64,000 bases of DNA, from contig NW_027464603.1 of the NCBI RefSeq assembly GCF_043290135.1, positions 2,519,501 to 2,583,500 on the forward strand, given 5' to 3'. A program made the position numbers and the translations under genes. The stretch is from Rhipicephalus microplus. Its lineage: Eukaryota > Arthropoda > Arachnida > Ixodida > Ixodidae. The notes beneath the pieces are model-generated. The model ran no database searches, was not told the DNA's origin, and saw only the letters and a program-made list of their open reading frames with translations. This document shows positions 24,860 to 39,400 of this stretch, piece after piece. Position 1 is the first letter of the stretch. The number at the start of each line of letters is the position of its first letter.

Positions 24860-26159
24860 CAATTGGGAACTCCGCAACTAGAAAATCTACAACTAGAAAC
24901 TCGAAAACTTAAAACTTCAACTAGAAACTCCACAACTAGAAACTCCACAACTAGAAACTCCACAACTAGACACTTTGTAACTAGAAACTCGCAACTAGAA
25001 GCTCCATAACTAGAAACTCCGCAACTAGAAATTCCACAACCAGAGACTCAACAACTTGAGACTCCAACTAAAAACTCCACAACTAGAAACTCAACAACTA
25101 GAAACCCTGCAAATAGAAATTCCACAACTAGAAACTCCACAACTAGACACTTCGCAACTAGAAACTTCACAACTAGAAACTCCACAACTACGAACCTCAC
25201 AACTTGAAACTCCACAACTAGAAACTCCGCAACTTGAAACTCCACAGCTAGAAACTCCATAACTTGAGACTTCGCAACTAGAAACTCGGCAACTAGAAAC
25301 TCAACAACTAGAAACTCCACAACTAGAAACTCCAAAACTAGAAACTCCACATTTTGAAACACCACAACTAGATACTCCACAACTACAAATTCCACAACTA
25401 GAAACTCCAAATTTAGAAACTCCGCAACTTGAAACTCCACAACTAGAGACTCCATAACAAGGAACTCCAAAACTAAAAACTCCACAACTACAGACTCCAC
25501 AACTACAAACTTCACAACTAGAAACTCCACAACCAGAAACTGCGCAACTAGAAACTCCACAACTGGAAACTCCACAACCAGAGACTCAACAACTAGAGAC
25601 TCCACAACTAAAAACTCCACAACTAGAAACTCCACAACTAGAAACTCCACAACTAGAAACTCCGCAACTAGAAACCCAACAACTAGAAACTCCACAACTA
25701 GGAACTACACACCTATAAATTCCACAACTTGAAACTCCACAAGTAGAAACTCAACAACTAGAGACTCCACACCTAGAAACTCCGCAACTAGAAACTCCAC
25801 AAGAAGACACTTCACAACTAGAAACTATGCAACTAGAAACTCCGCAACTAGAAACTCCACAGCTAGAACATCCGCCACTAAAAACTCTGCAACTAGAAAC
25901 TCCGCAACTAGAAACTCCACAACTAGAGACTCCGCAACTAGAAATTCCACAGCTAGAAACTCCGCAACTAGAGACTCCGCAACTAGAATCTCCACACCTA
26001 GAGAGTCCACAGCTATAAACTCCACAACTCAAAACTCTGCAACCCAAAACTCTGCAACTCAAAACTCTGCAACTAGAAAATCCCCAACTAGAAACTACAC
26101 AACTAGAATCTCCGCAACTCGAAACTGCGCAACTACAAAATCCACAACTATAAACTTGA
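24860..26159. repeat. class A module of 1300 bp
   Basis: This is a member of the 1286 bp class A family, with an extra unit near 24950 and a short unit near 24988 (GAAACTCGCAACTAG). It contains the CACATTTTGAAACACC and CTAGAACATCCGCC variants typical of the family and ends at class B landmark 26160. Confidence 0.8.
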
Positions 26160-28121
26160 CAATTGGGAACTCCACAACTAGAAAATCTACAACTAGAAAC
26201 TCGAAAACTAAAAACTCCAACTAGAAACTCCACAACTAGAAACTCCGCAACTAGAAACTCCACAACTAGACACTTTGTAACTAGAAACTCCACAACTAGA
26301 CACTCCACAACTAGAAAACTCCGCAACTAGAAACTCCACGACTAGACACTCCACAACTTGAGACTCCACAACGACAGACTCCGCAACGAGAAACTCTGTA
26401 ACTAGAAACTGCACAGCTAGAAACTTGCAACTCGATACTCTGCAACTAGAAACTCCGCAACTAGAAACTCCACAGCTACAAACTCCCCAACTAGAAACTC
26501 CGCAACTAGAGACTCCACAACTAGAAACTCCATGACTACAAACTCCAGAATTATAAACTCCACAGCTAGAAACTCCACAACTTGAGACTTTGCAACTAGA
26601 AACTCGGCAACTAGAAACTTAACAACTAGAAACTCCACAACTAGAAACTTCACAACTAGAAACTCCACAACTTGAAACACCACAACTAGATACTCCGCAA
26701 CTACAAATTCTACAACTAGAAACTCCACAACTAGAAACTCCATAACTAGAAACTCCAAAACTAGAGACTCCATAACTAGGAACTCCACAACTAGAAACTC
26801 CACAGCTACAGACTCCACAACTACAGACTCCACAACTAGAGAGTCCACAGCTAGAGACTCCACAACTAGAAACTCCACAAATACGAACCCCACGAATACG
26901 AACCCCGCAACTAGAAGCTCCATAACTAGAAACTACGCAACTAGAAACTCCACAACTTGAGATTTCGCAACTAGAAACTCCACCACTAGAAACACCACAA
27001 CTAGAGACTCCACAACTAGAAACTCCACAACTAGAAACTCCGCAACTACGAACCTCACAACTAGAAACTCCACAACTAGAAACTCCACAACTTGGGACTT
27101 CGCAACTAGAAACTCCACAAATAGAAACTCCACAACTAGAAACTCCGTAAGTAGAAACTCCACAGCTAGAAACTCCAAAACTTGAGACTTCGCAACTAGA
27201 AAGTCGGCAACTAGAAACTCCACAACTAGAAACTCCACAACTAAAAACTCCACAAATTGAAACACCACAACTAGATACTCCACAACTACAAACTCCACAA
27301 CTAGAAACTCCACAACTAAAAACTCCGCAACTAGAAACTCCACTACTAACAACTTCACAACTAGAGACTTCATATCTTGAAACACCACAACTACATACTC
27401 AACAACTACAAATTCCACATCTAGAAACTCCAAATTTAGAAACTCCGCAACTAGAAACTCCGCAACTAGAGACTCTATAACTAGGAACTCCACAACTACA
27501 AACTCCACAACTAGAAACTCCACAACCGGAAACTCCGCAGCTAGAAACTCCGCAACTAGAAACTCCACAACTAGAAATTCCACAACCAGAGACTCAACAA
27601 CTTGAGACTCCACAACTAAAAACTCCACAACTAGAAACTCCACAACTAGAAACTCAACAACTAGAAACCCTGCAAATAGAAACTCCACAACTAGAAACTC
27701 CACAACTTGAAACTCCACAACTAGAAACTCCGCAACTAGAAACTCCACAGCTAGAAACTCGACAACTTGAGACTTCGCAACTAGAAACTCGGCAACTAGA
27801 AACCCAGCAACTAGAAACTCCACAACGAGGAAGTACACACCTATAAATTCCACAACTTGAAACTCCACAACTAGAAACTCCGCAAATAGAGACTCCACAA
27901 CTAGAGACTACGCAACTAAAACTCCACAGCTAGAAACTCCGCAACTAGAAACTCCGCAACTAGAATCTCCACAACTAGAGAGTCCACAGCTATAAACTCC
28001 ACAACTTGAAACTCTGCAACTCAAAAATCTGCAACTAGAAAATCCCCAACTAGAAACTACACAACTAGAATCTCCGCAACTCGAAACTGCGCAACTACAA
28101 AATCCACAACTAGAAACTTGA
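26160..28121. repeat. long class B module
   Basis: This spans landmarks 26160 to 28122 (1962 bp). It includes the paired CAACGA units near 26365-26390, the AATACGAACCCCACG stretch near 26880, and the CAACTTGGGACTTCGC unit near 27088. It also holds the CATATCTTGAAACACC stretch near 27370 and a 14 bp unit (CAACTAAAACTCCA) near 27912. No non-satellite sequence was seen. Confidence 0.78.
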
Positions 28122-29604
28122 CAATTGGGAACTCCGCAACTAGAAAATCTACAACTAGAAACTCGAAAACTAAAAACTCCAACTAGAAACTCCACAACTA
28201 GAAACTCCGCAACTAGAAACTCCACAACTAGACACTTTGTAACTAGAAACTCCACAACTAGACACTCCACAACTAGAAAACTCCGCAACTAGAAACTCCA
28301 CGACTAGACACTCCACAACTTGACACTCCACAACGACAGACTCCGCAACGAGAAACTCTGCAACTAGAAACTGCACAGCTAGAAACTTGCAACTCGAAAC
28401 TCTGCAACTAGAAACTCCGCAATTAGAAACTCCACAGCTACAAACTCCCCGACTAGAAACTCCACAACTAGAGACTCCACAACTAGAAACTTCATGACTA
28501 GAAACTCCAGAATTATAAACTCCACAGCTAGAAACTCCACAACTTGAGACTTTGCAACTAGAAACTCGGCAACTAGAAACTTAACAACTAGAAACTCCAC
28601 AACTAGAAACTTCACAACTAGAAACTCCACAACTTGAAACACCACAACTAGATACTCCGCAACTACAAATTCTACAACTAGAAACTCCACAACTAGAAAC
28701 TCCATAACTAGAAACTCCACAACTAGAGACTCCATAACTAGAAACTCCACAACTAGAAACACCAAAACTAGAGACTCCACAACTACGAACTCCACAACTA
28801 GAAACTCCACAACTACGATTCTCACAACTAGAAACTCTACAACTAGAAACTCCACAACTTGGGACTTCGCAACTAGAAACTCCACAACTTGAGACTTCGC
28901 AACTAAAAACTCCGCAACTTGAAACTCCGCAACTAGAAACTCCACAACTAGAGAATCCATCACTTGAAACACCACAACTAGATACTCCACAACTACAAAT
29001 TCCACATCTAGAAACTCCAAATTTAGATACTCCGCAACTAGAAACTCCGCAACTTGAAACTCCACAACTAGAGACTCCATAACTAGGAACTCCACAACTA
29101 GAAACTCCACAACTACAGACTCCACAACTACAAACCCCACAACTAGAAACTCCACAACCGGAAACTCCGCAACTAGAAACTCCACAAATTGAAACACCAC
29201 AACTAGATACTCCACAACTACAAACTCCACAACTAGAAACTTCACAACTAGAAACTCTGCAACTAGAAACTCCCCAGCTAGAACGTCCGCAACTAGAAAC
29301 TCTGCAACTAGAAACTCCGCAACTAGAAACTCCACAACTAGAAACTCCACAACCAGAAACTCCACAACTAGAAACTCCGCAACTAGAGACTCCGCAACTA
29401 AAAACTCCACAGCTAGAAACTCCGCAACTAGAAACTCCGCAACTAGAATCTCTACAACTAGAGAGTCCACAGCTATAAACTCCACAACTTGAAACTCTGC
29501 AACTCGAAACTCTGCAACTAGAAAATCCCCAACTAGAAACTACACAACTAGAATCTCCGCAACTCGAAACTGCGCAACTACAAAATCCACAACTAGAAAC
29601 TTGA
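28122..29604. repeat. 1483 bp B-to-A module with 195 bp deletion
   Basis: This is a third derivative of the B-to-A module. Relative to 20547-22224 it lacks 195 bp, exactly 13 units, with the junction near 28735-28765. The lost part contained the CTGCTACAG units and the AATACGAACCCC stretch. Everything on either side keeps the same order of variants. Confidence 0.82.
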
Positions 29605-30890
29605 CAATTGGGAACTCCGCAACTAGAAAATCTACAACTAGAAACTCGAAAACTAAAAACTTCAACTAGAAACTCCACAACTAGAAACTCCACAACTAGA
29701 CACTTTGTAACTAGAAACCCCGCAACTAGAAGCTCCATAACTAGAAACTCCGCAACTAGAAATTCCACAACCAGAGACTCAACAACTTGAGACTCCAACT
29801 AAAAACTCCACAACTAGAAACTCAACAACTAGAAACCCTGCAAATAGAAATTCCACAACTAGAAACTCCACAACTAGACACTTCGCAACTAGAAACTCCA
29901 CAACTAGAAACTCCACAACTACGAACCTCACAACTTGAAACTCCACAACTAGAAACTCCGCAACTTGAAACTCCACAGCTAGAAACTCCATAACTTGAGA
30001 CTTCGCAACTAGAAACTCGGCAACTAGAAACTCAACAACTAGAAACTCCACAACTAGAAACTCCAAAACTAGAAACTCCACATTTTGAAACACCACAACT
30101 AGATACTCCACAACTACAAATTCCACAACTAGAAACTCCAAATTTAGAAACTCCGCAACTTGAAACTCCACAACTAGAGACTCCATAACAAGGAACTCCA
30201 AAACTAAAAACTCCACAACTACAGACTCCACAACTACAAACTTCACAACTAGAAACTCCACAACCAGAAACTCCGCAACTAGAAACTCCACAACTGGAAA
30301 TTCCACAACCAGAGACTCAACAACTACAGACTCCACAACTAAAAACTCCACAACTAGAAACTCCACAACTAGAAACTCCACAACTAGAAACTCCGCAACT
30401 AGAAACCCAACAACTAGAAACTCCACAACTAGGAACTACACACCTATAAATTCCACAACTTGAAACTCCACAACTAGAAACTCAACAACTAGAGACTCCA
30501 CACCTAGAAACTCCGCAACTAGAAACTCCACAACAAGACACTTCACAACTAGAAACTATGCAACTAGAAACTCCGCAACTAGAAACTCCACAGCTAGAAC
30601 ATCCGCCACTAAAAACTCTGCAACTAGAAACTCCGCAACTAGAAACTCCACAACTAGAGACTCCGCAACTAGAAATTCCACAGCTAGAAACTCCGCAACT
30701 AGAGACTCCGCAACTAGAATCTCCACACCTAGAGAGTCCACAGCTATAAACTCCACAACTCAAAACTCTGCAACCCAAAACTCTGCAACTCAAAACTCTG
30801 CAACTAGAAAATCCCCAACTAGAAACTACACAACTAGAATCTCCGCAACTCGAAACTGCGCAACTACAAAATCCACAACTAGAAACTTGA
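29605..30890. repeat. 1286 bp class A module, isolated copy
   Basis: This has the same landmark-to-landmark length (1286 bp) and the same variant order as the three tandem copies at 32539-36411. Its closing part leads into a class B landmark at 30891. The remainder of 1286 modulo 15 is explained by two 13 bp units, near 29663 and 29798. Confidence 0.85.
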
Positions 30891-32538
30891 CAATTGGGAA
30901 CTCCACAACTAGAAAATCTACAACTAGAAACTCGAAAACTAAAAACTCCAACTAGAAACTCCACAACTAGAAACTCCGCAACTAGAAACTCCACAACTAG
31001 ACACTTTGTAACTAGAAACTCCACAACTAGACACTCCACAACTAGAAAACTCCGCAACTAGAAACTCCACGACTAGACACTCCACAACTTGAGACTCCAC
31101 AACGACAGACTCCGCAACGAGAAACTCTGCAAGTAGAAACTGCACAGCTAGAAACTTGCAACTCGAAACTCTGCAACTAGAAACTCCGCAACTAGAAACT
31201 CCACAGCTACAAACTCCCCAACTAGAAACTCCACAACTAGAGACTCCACAACTAGAAACTTCATGACTAGAAACTCCAGAATTATAAACTCCACAGCTAG
31301 AAACTCCACAACTTGAGACTTTGCAACTAGAAACTCGGCAACTAGAAACTTAACAACTAGAAACTCCACAACTAGAAACTTCACAACTAGAAACTCCACA
31401 ACTTGAAACACCACAACTAGATACTCCGCAACTACAAATTCTACAACTAGAAACTCCACAACTAGAAACTCCATAACTAGAAACTCCACAACTAGAGACT
31501 CCATAACTAGGAACTCCACAACTAGAAACTCCACTGCTACAGATTCCACAACTACAGACTCCACAACTAGAAACTCCACAGCTAGAGACTCCACAACTAG
31601 AAACTCCACAATTACGAACCCCACGAATACGAACCCCGACACTAGAAGCTCCATAACTAGAAACTCCGCAACTAAAAACTCCACAACTTGAAACTTCGCA
31701 ACTAGAAACTCCACAACTAGAAACACCACAACTAGAGACTCCACAACTACGAACTCCACAACTAGAAACTCCACAACTACGATTGTCACAACTAGAAACT
31801 CCACAACTTGGGACTTCGCAACTAGAAACTCCACAACTTGAGACTTCGCAACTAAAAACTCCGCAACTTGAAACTCCGCAACTAGAAACTCCACAACTAG
31901 AGAATCCATCACTTGAAACACCACAACTAGATACTCCACAACTACAAATTCCACATCTAGAAACTCCAAATTTAGAAACTCCGCAACTAGAAACTCCGCA
32001 ACTTGAAACTCCACAACTAGAGACTCCAAAACTAGGAACTCCACAACTAGAAACTCCACATCTACAGACTCCACAACTACAAACCCCACAACTAGAAACT
32101 CCACAACCGGAAACTCCGCAACTAGAAACTCCACAAATTGAAACACCACAACTAGATACTCCACAACTACAAACTCCACAACTAGAAACTTCACAACTAG
32201 AAACTCTGCAACTAGAAACTCCCCAGCTAGAACGTCCGCAACTAGAAACTCTGCAACTAGAAACTCCGCAACTAGAAACTCCACAACTAGAAACTCCACA
32301 ACCAGAAACTCCACAACTAGAAACTCCGCAACTAGAGACTCCGCAACTAAAAACTCCACAGCTAGAAACTCCGCAACTATAATCTCTACAACTAGAGAGT
32401 CCACAGCTATAAACTCCACAACTTGAAACTCTGCAACTCGAAACTCTGCAACTAGAAAATCCCCAACTAGAAACTACACAACTAGAATCTCCGCAACTCG
32501 AAACTGCGCAACTACAAAATCCACAACTAGAAACTTGA
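30891..32538. repeat. 1648 bp B-to-A module
   Basis: This is the fourth derivative of the B-to-A module. It lacks two units relative to the 1678 bp form. Its + strand stays open in the QLETP frame from about 31783 to 32382, because the usual CCATAACTAGG unit has become CCAAAACTAGG near 32025. Confidence 0.8.
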
Positions 32539-33824
32539 CAATTGGGAACTCCGCAACTAGAAAATCTACAACTAGAAACTCGAAAACTAAAAACTTCAAC
32601 TAGAAACTCCACAACTAGAAACTCCACAACTAGACACTTTGTAACTAGAAACCCCGCAACTAGAAGCTCCATAACTAGAAACTCCGCAACTAGAAATTCC
32701 ACAACCAGAGACTCAACAACTTGAGACTCCAACTAAAAACTCCACAACTAGAAACTCAACAACTAGAAACCCTGCAAATAGAAATTCCACAACTAGAAAC
32801 TCCACAACTAGACACTTCGCAACTAGAAACTCCACAACTAGAAACTCCACAACTACGAACCTCACAACTTGAAACTCCACAGCTAGAAACTCCGCAACTT
32901 GAAACTCCACAGCTAGAAACTCCATAACTTGAGACTTCGCAACTAGAAACTCGGCAACTAGAAACTCAACAACTAGAAACTCCACAACTAGAAACTCCAA
33001 AACTAGAAACTCCACATTTTGAAACACCACAACTAGATACTCCACAACTACAAATTCCACAACTAGAAACTCCAAATTTAGAAACTCCGCAACTTGAAAC
33101 TCCACAACTAGAGACTCCATAACAAGGAACTCCAAAACTAAAAACTCCACAACTACAGACTCCACAACTACAAACTTCACAACTAGAAACTCCACAACCA
33201 GAAACTCTGCAACTAGAAACTCCACAACTGGAAATTCTACAACCAGAGACTCAACAACTAGAGACTCCACAACTAAAAACTCCACAACTAGAAACTCCAC
33301 AACCTGAAACTCCACAACTAGAAACTCCGCAACTAGAAACCCAACAACTAGAAACTCCACAACTAGGAACTACACACCTATAAATTCCACAACTTGAAAC
33401 TCCACAACTAGAAACTCAACAACTAGAGACTCCACACCTAGAAACTCCGCAACTAGAAACTCCACAACAAGAAACTTCACAACTAGAAACTATGCAACTA
33501 GAAACTCCGCAACTAGAAACTCCACAGCTAGAACATCCGCCACTAAAAACTCTGCAACTAGAAACTCCGCAACTAGAAACTCCACAACTAGAGACTCCGC
33601 AACTAGAAATTCCACAGCTAGAAACTCCGCAACTAGAGACTCCGCAATAAGAATCTCCACACCTAGAGAGTCCACAGCTATAAACTCCACAACTCAAAAC
33701 TCTGCAACCCAAAACTCTGCAACTCAAAACTCTGCAACTAGAAAATCCCCAACTAGAAACTACACAACTAGAATCTCCGCAACTCGAAACTGCGCAACTA
33801 CAAAATCCACAACTAGAAACTTGA
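32539..33824. repeat. 1286 bp higher-order repeat, tandem copy 1 of 3
   Basis: This runs from class A landmark to class A landmark, 1286 bp. The order of variants is the 13 bp unit CTTCAACTAG, ACCCCGC, a second 13 bp unit GACTCCAACTAAAAAC, TACGAACCTCAC, CACATTTTGAAAC, CCATAACAAGG, CACACCTATAAATT, CTAGAACATCCGCC, and the landmark. Two 13 bp units account for the 4 bp shortfall from 86 units. Confidence 0.9.
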
Positions 33825-35110
33825 CAATTGGGAACTCCGCAACTAGAAAATCTACAACTAGAAACTCGAAAACTAAAAACTTCAACTAGAAACTCCACAA
33901 CTAGAAACTCCACAACTAGACACTTTGTAACTAGAAACCCCGCAACTAGAAGCTCCATAACTAGAAACTCCGCAACTAGAAATTCCACAACCAGAGACTC
34001 AACAACTTGAGACTCCAACTAAAAACTCCACAACTAGAAACTCAACAACTAGAAACCCTGCAAATAGAAATTCCACAACTAGAAACTCCACAACTAGACA
34101 CTTCGCAACTAGAAACTCCACAACTAGAAACTCCACAGCTACGAACCTCACAACTTGAAACTCCACAACTAGAAACTCCGCAACTTGAAACTCCACAGCT
34201 AGAAACTCCATAACTTGAGACTTCGCAACTAGAAACTCGGCAACTAGAAACTCAACAACTAGAAACTCCACAACTAGAAACTCCAAAACTAGAAACTCCA
34301 CATTTTGAAACACCACAACTAGATACTCCACAACTACAAATTCCACAACTAGAAACTCCAAATTTAGAAACTCCGCAACTTGAAACTCCACAACTAGAGA
34401 CTCCATAACAAGGAACTCCAAAACTAAAAACTCCACAACTACAGACTCCACAACTAGAAACTTCACAACTAGAAACTCCACAACCAGAAACTCTGCAACT
34501 AGAAACTCCACAACTGGAAATTCCACAACCAGAGACTCAACAACTAGAGACTCCACAACTAAAAACTCCACAACTAGAAACTCCACAACTAGAAACCCCA
34601 CAACTAGAAACTCCGCAACTAGAAACCCAACAACTAGAAACTCCACAACTAGGAACTACACACCTATAAATTCCACAACTTGAAACTCCACAACTAGAAA
34701 CTCAACAACTAGAGACTCCACACCTAGAAACTCCGCAACTAGAAACTCCACAACAAGAAACTTCACAACTAGAAACTATGCAACTAGAAACTCCGCAACT
34801 AGAAACTCCACAGCTAGAACATCCGCCACTAAAAACTCTGCAACTAGAAACTCCGCAACTAGAAACTCCACAACTAGAGACTCCGCAACTTGAAATTCCA
34901 CAGCTAGAAACTCCGCAACTAGAGACTCCGCAATAAGAATCTCCACACCTAGAGAGTCCACAGCTATAAACTCCACAACTCAAAACTCTGCAACCCAAAA
35001 CTCTGCAACTCAAAACTCTGCAACTAGAAAATCCCCAACTAGAAACTACACAACTAGAATCTCCGCAACTCGAAACTGCGCAACTACAAAATCCACAACT
35101 AGAAACTTGA
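33825..35110. repeat. 1286 bp higher-order repeat, tandem copy 2 of 3
   Basis: This is an exact-length second copy. It shares with the other tandem copies the CAATAAGAATCTCC variant near 33645 and 34931, absent from the isolated copy at 29605. That marks the three copies as one recent expansion. Confidence 0.9.
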
Positions 35111-36411
35111 CAATTGGGAACTCCGCAACTAGAAAATCTACAACTAGAAACTCGAAAACTAAAAACTTCAACTAGAAACTCCACAACTAGAAACTCCACA
35201 ACTAGACACTTTGTAACTAGAAACCCCGCAACTGGAAGCTCCATAACTAGAAACTCCGCAACTAGAAATTCCACAACCAGAGACTCAACAACTTGAGACT
35301 CCAACTAAAAACTCCACAACTAGAAACTCAACAACTAGAAACCCTGCAAATAGAAATTCCACAACTAGAAACTCCACAACTAGACACTTCGCAACTAGAA
35401 ACTCCACAACTAGAAACTCCACAACTACGAACCTCACAACTTGAAACTCCACAACTAGAAACTCCGCAACTTGAAACTCCACAGCTAGAAACTCCATAAC
35501 TTGAGACTTCGCAACTAGAAACTCGGCAACTAGAAACTCAACAACTAGAAACTCCACAACTAGAAACTCCAAAGCTAGAAACTCCACATTTTGAAACACC
35601 ACAACTAGATACTCCACAACTACAAATTCCACAACTAGAAACTCCAAATTTAGAAACTCCGCAACTTGAAACTCCACAACTAGAGACTCCATAACAAGGA
35701 ACTCCAAAACTAAAAACTCCACAACTACAGACTCCACAACTACAAACTTCACAACTAGAAACTCCACAACCAGAAACTCTGCAACTAGAAACTCCACAAC
35801 TGGAAATTCCACAACCACAGACTCAACAACTAGAGACTCCACAACTAAAAACTCCACAACTAGAAACTCCACAACTAGAAACTCCACAACTAGAAACTCC
35901 GCAACTAGAAACCCAACAACTAGAAACTCCACAACTAGGAACTACACACCTATAAATTCCACAACTTGAAACTCCACAACTTGAAACTCCACAACTAGAA
36001 ACTCAACAACTAGAGACTCCACACCTAGAAACTCCGCAACTAGAAACTCCACAACAAGAAACTTCACAACTAGAAACTATGCAACTAGAAACTCCGCAAC
36101 TAGAAACTCCACAGCTAGAACATCCGCCACTAAAAACTCTGCAACTAGAAACTCCGCAACTAGAAACTCCACAACTAGAGACTCCGCAACTAGAAATTCC
36201 ACAGCTAGAAACTCCGCAACTAGAGACTCCGCAATAAGAATCTCCACACCTAGAGAGTCCACAGCTATAAACTCCACAACTCAAAACTCTGCAACCCAAA
36301 ACTCTGCAACTCAAAACTCTGCAACTAGAAAATCCCCAACTAGAAACTACACAACTAGAATCTCCGCAACTCGAAACTGCGCAACTACAAAATCCACAAC
36401 TGGAAACTTGA
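35111..36411. repeat. 1286 bp higher-order repeat, tandem copy 3 of 3 (plus one unit)
   Basis: This copy is 1301 bp, exactly one 15 bp unit longer. The extra unit is a doubled CACAACTTGAAACTC near 35960-35990, a simple slippage or unequal exchange. It ends at class B landmark 36412, where the landmark is followed by AACTCAGC rather than AACTCCGC. Confidence 0.88.
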
Positions 36412-39400
36412 CAATTGGGAACTCAGCAACTAGAAAATCTACAACTAGAAACTCGAAAACTAAAAACTCCAACTAGAAACTCCACAACTAGAAACTCCAC
36501 AACTAGAAACTCCACAACTAGACACTTTGTAACTAGAAACTCCACAACTAGACACACCACAACTACAAAACTCCGCAACTAGAAACTCCACGACTAGACA
36601 CTCCACAACTAGAAACTCCATGACTAGAAACTCCAGAATTATAAACTCCACAACTAGAAACTCCACAACTTGAGACTTTGCAACTAGAAACTCGGCAACT
36701 AGAAACTCAACAACTAGAAACTCCACAACTAGAAACTTCACAACTAGAAACTCCACAACTTGAAACACCACAACTAGATACTCCGCAACTACAAATTCTA
36801 CAACTAGAAACTCCACAACTAGAAACTCCATAACTAGAAACTCCACAACTAGAGACTCCATAACAAGGAACTCCACAACTAGAAACTCCACAGCTACAGA
36901 CTCCACAACTACAGACTCCACAACTAGAAACACCACAGCTAGAGACTCCACAACTAGAAACTCCACAAATACGAACCCCGCAACTAGAAGCTCCATAACT
37001 AGAAACTACGCAACTAGAAACTCCACAACTTGAGATTTCGCAACTAGAAACTCCACAACTAGAAACACCACAACTTGAGACTCCACAACTAGAAACTCCA
37101 CAACTAGAAACTCCACAACTACGAACCTCACAACTAGAAACTCCACAACTAGAAACTCCACAACTTGGGACTTCGCAACTAGAAACTCCACAAATAGAAA
37201 CTCCACAACTAGAAACTCCGCAACTAGAAACTCCACAGCTAGAAACTCCAAAACTTGAGACTTCGCAACTAGAAAGTCGGAAACTAGAAACTCGACAGCT
37301 AGAAACTCCACAACTAAAAACTCCACAAATTGAAACACCACAACTAGATACTCCACAACTACAAACTCCACAACTAGAAACTCCACAACTAAAAACTCCG
37401 CAACTAGAAACTCCACTACTAGAAACTTCACAACTAGAGACTTCATATCTTGAAACACCACAACTACATACTCCACAACTACAAATTCCACATCTAGAAA
37501 CTCCAAATTTAGAAACTCCGCAACTAGAAACTCCGCAACTAGAGACTCTATAACTAGGAACTCCACAACTACAAACTCCACAACTAGAAACTCCACAACC
37601 GGAAACTCCGCAGCTAGAAACTCCGCAACTAGAAACTCCACAACTAGAAATTCCACAACCAGAGACTAAACAACTTGAGACTCCACAACTAAAAACTCCA
37701 CAACTAGAAACTCCACAACTAGAAACTCAACAACTAGAAACCCTGCAAATAGAAACTCCACAACTAGAAACTCCACAACTTGAAACTCCACAACTAGAAA
37801 CTCCGCAACTAGAAACTCCACAGCTAGAAACTCCACAACTTGAGACTTCGCAACTAGAAACTCGGCAACTAGAAACTCAACAACTAGAAACTCCGCAACT
37901 AGAAACTCCACAACTAGAAACTTCACAACTAGAAACTATGCAACTAGAAACTCCGCAACTAGAAACTCCACAACTAGAGAATCCATCACTTGAAACACCA
38001 CAACTAGATACTCCACAACTACAAATTCCACATCTAGAAACTCCAAATTTAGAAACTCCGCAACTAGAAACTCCGCAACTTGAAACTCCACAACTAGAGA
38101 CTCCATAACTAGGAACTCCACAACTAGAAACTCCACAACTACAGACTCCACAACTACAAACCCCACAACTAGAAACTCCACAACCGGAAACTCCGCAACT
38201 AGAAACTCCGCAACCAGAAACTCCACAACCAGAGACTCAACAACTAGAGACTCCACAACTAAAAACTCCACAACTAGAAACTCTACAACTAGAAACTCCA
38301 CAACTAGAAACTCCGCAACTAGAAACCCAGCAACTAAAACTCCACAACTAGAAACTCCACACCTATGAATTCCACAACTTGAAACTCCACAACTAGAAAC
38401 TCCACAACTAGAAACTCCACACCTAGAAACTCCGCAACTAGAAACTCCACAACTAGAAACTCCACAACTAGAAAGTATGCAACTAGAAACTCCACAACTA
38501 GAAACTCCAAGCTAGAGACTCCATAACTAGGAACTGCACAACTAGAAACTCCACAACTACAGACTCCACAACTAGAAACTCCACAACTAGAAACTCCACG
38601 ACCGGAAACTTCGCAACTAGAAACTCTACAACTAGAAACTCCACAAATTGAAACACCACGACTAGATACTCCACAACTACAAACTCCACAACTAGAAACT
38701 TCACAACTAGAAACTCTGCAACTAGAAACTCCCCAGCTAGAACGTCCGCAACTAGAAACTCTGCAACTAGAAACTCCGCAACTAGAAACTCCACAACTAG
38801 AAACTCCACAACCAGAAACTCCACAACTAGAAACTCCGCAACTAGAGACTCCGCAACTAAAACTCCACAGCTAGAAACTCCGCAACTAGAAACTCCGCAA
38901 CTCGAATCTCTACAACTAGAGAGTCCACAGCTATAAACTCCACAACTTGAAACTCTGCAACTCGAAACTCTGCAACTAGAAAATCCCCAACTAGAAACTA
39001 CACAACTAGAATCTCCGCAACTCGAAACTGCGCAACTACAAAATCCACAACTAGAAACTTGACAATTGGGAACTCCGCAACTAGAAAATCTACAACTAGA
39101 AACTCGAAAACTAAAAACTTCAACTAGAAACTCCACAACTAGAAACTCCACAACTAGACACTTTGTAACTAGAAACCCCGCAACTAGAAGCTCCATAACT
39201 AGAAACTCCGCAACTAGAAATTCCACAACTACGAACCTCACAACTTGAAACTCCACAACTAGAAACTCCGCAACTAGAAACTCCACAGCTAGAAACTCCA
39301 CAACTTGAGACTTCGCAACTAGAGACTCCATAACTAGGAACTCCACAACTAGAAACTCCACAACTACAGACTCCACAACTACAAACCCCACAACTAGAAA

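Noticed and set aside
31783..32382. Protein-coding gene on the plus strand (QLETP repeats, 199 codons)
   Set aside because: It is open only because one CCATAAC unit became CCAAAAC; sister modules carry stops. It has no non-repeat sequence, no upstream signals and no frame conservation. The third-position bias is reported as a question about ancestry only.
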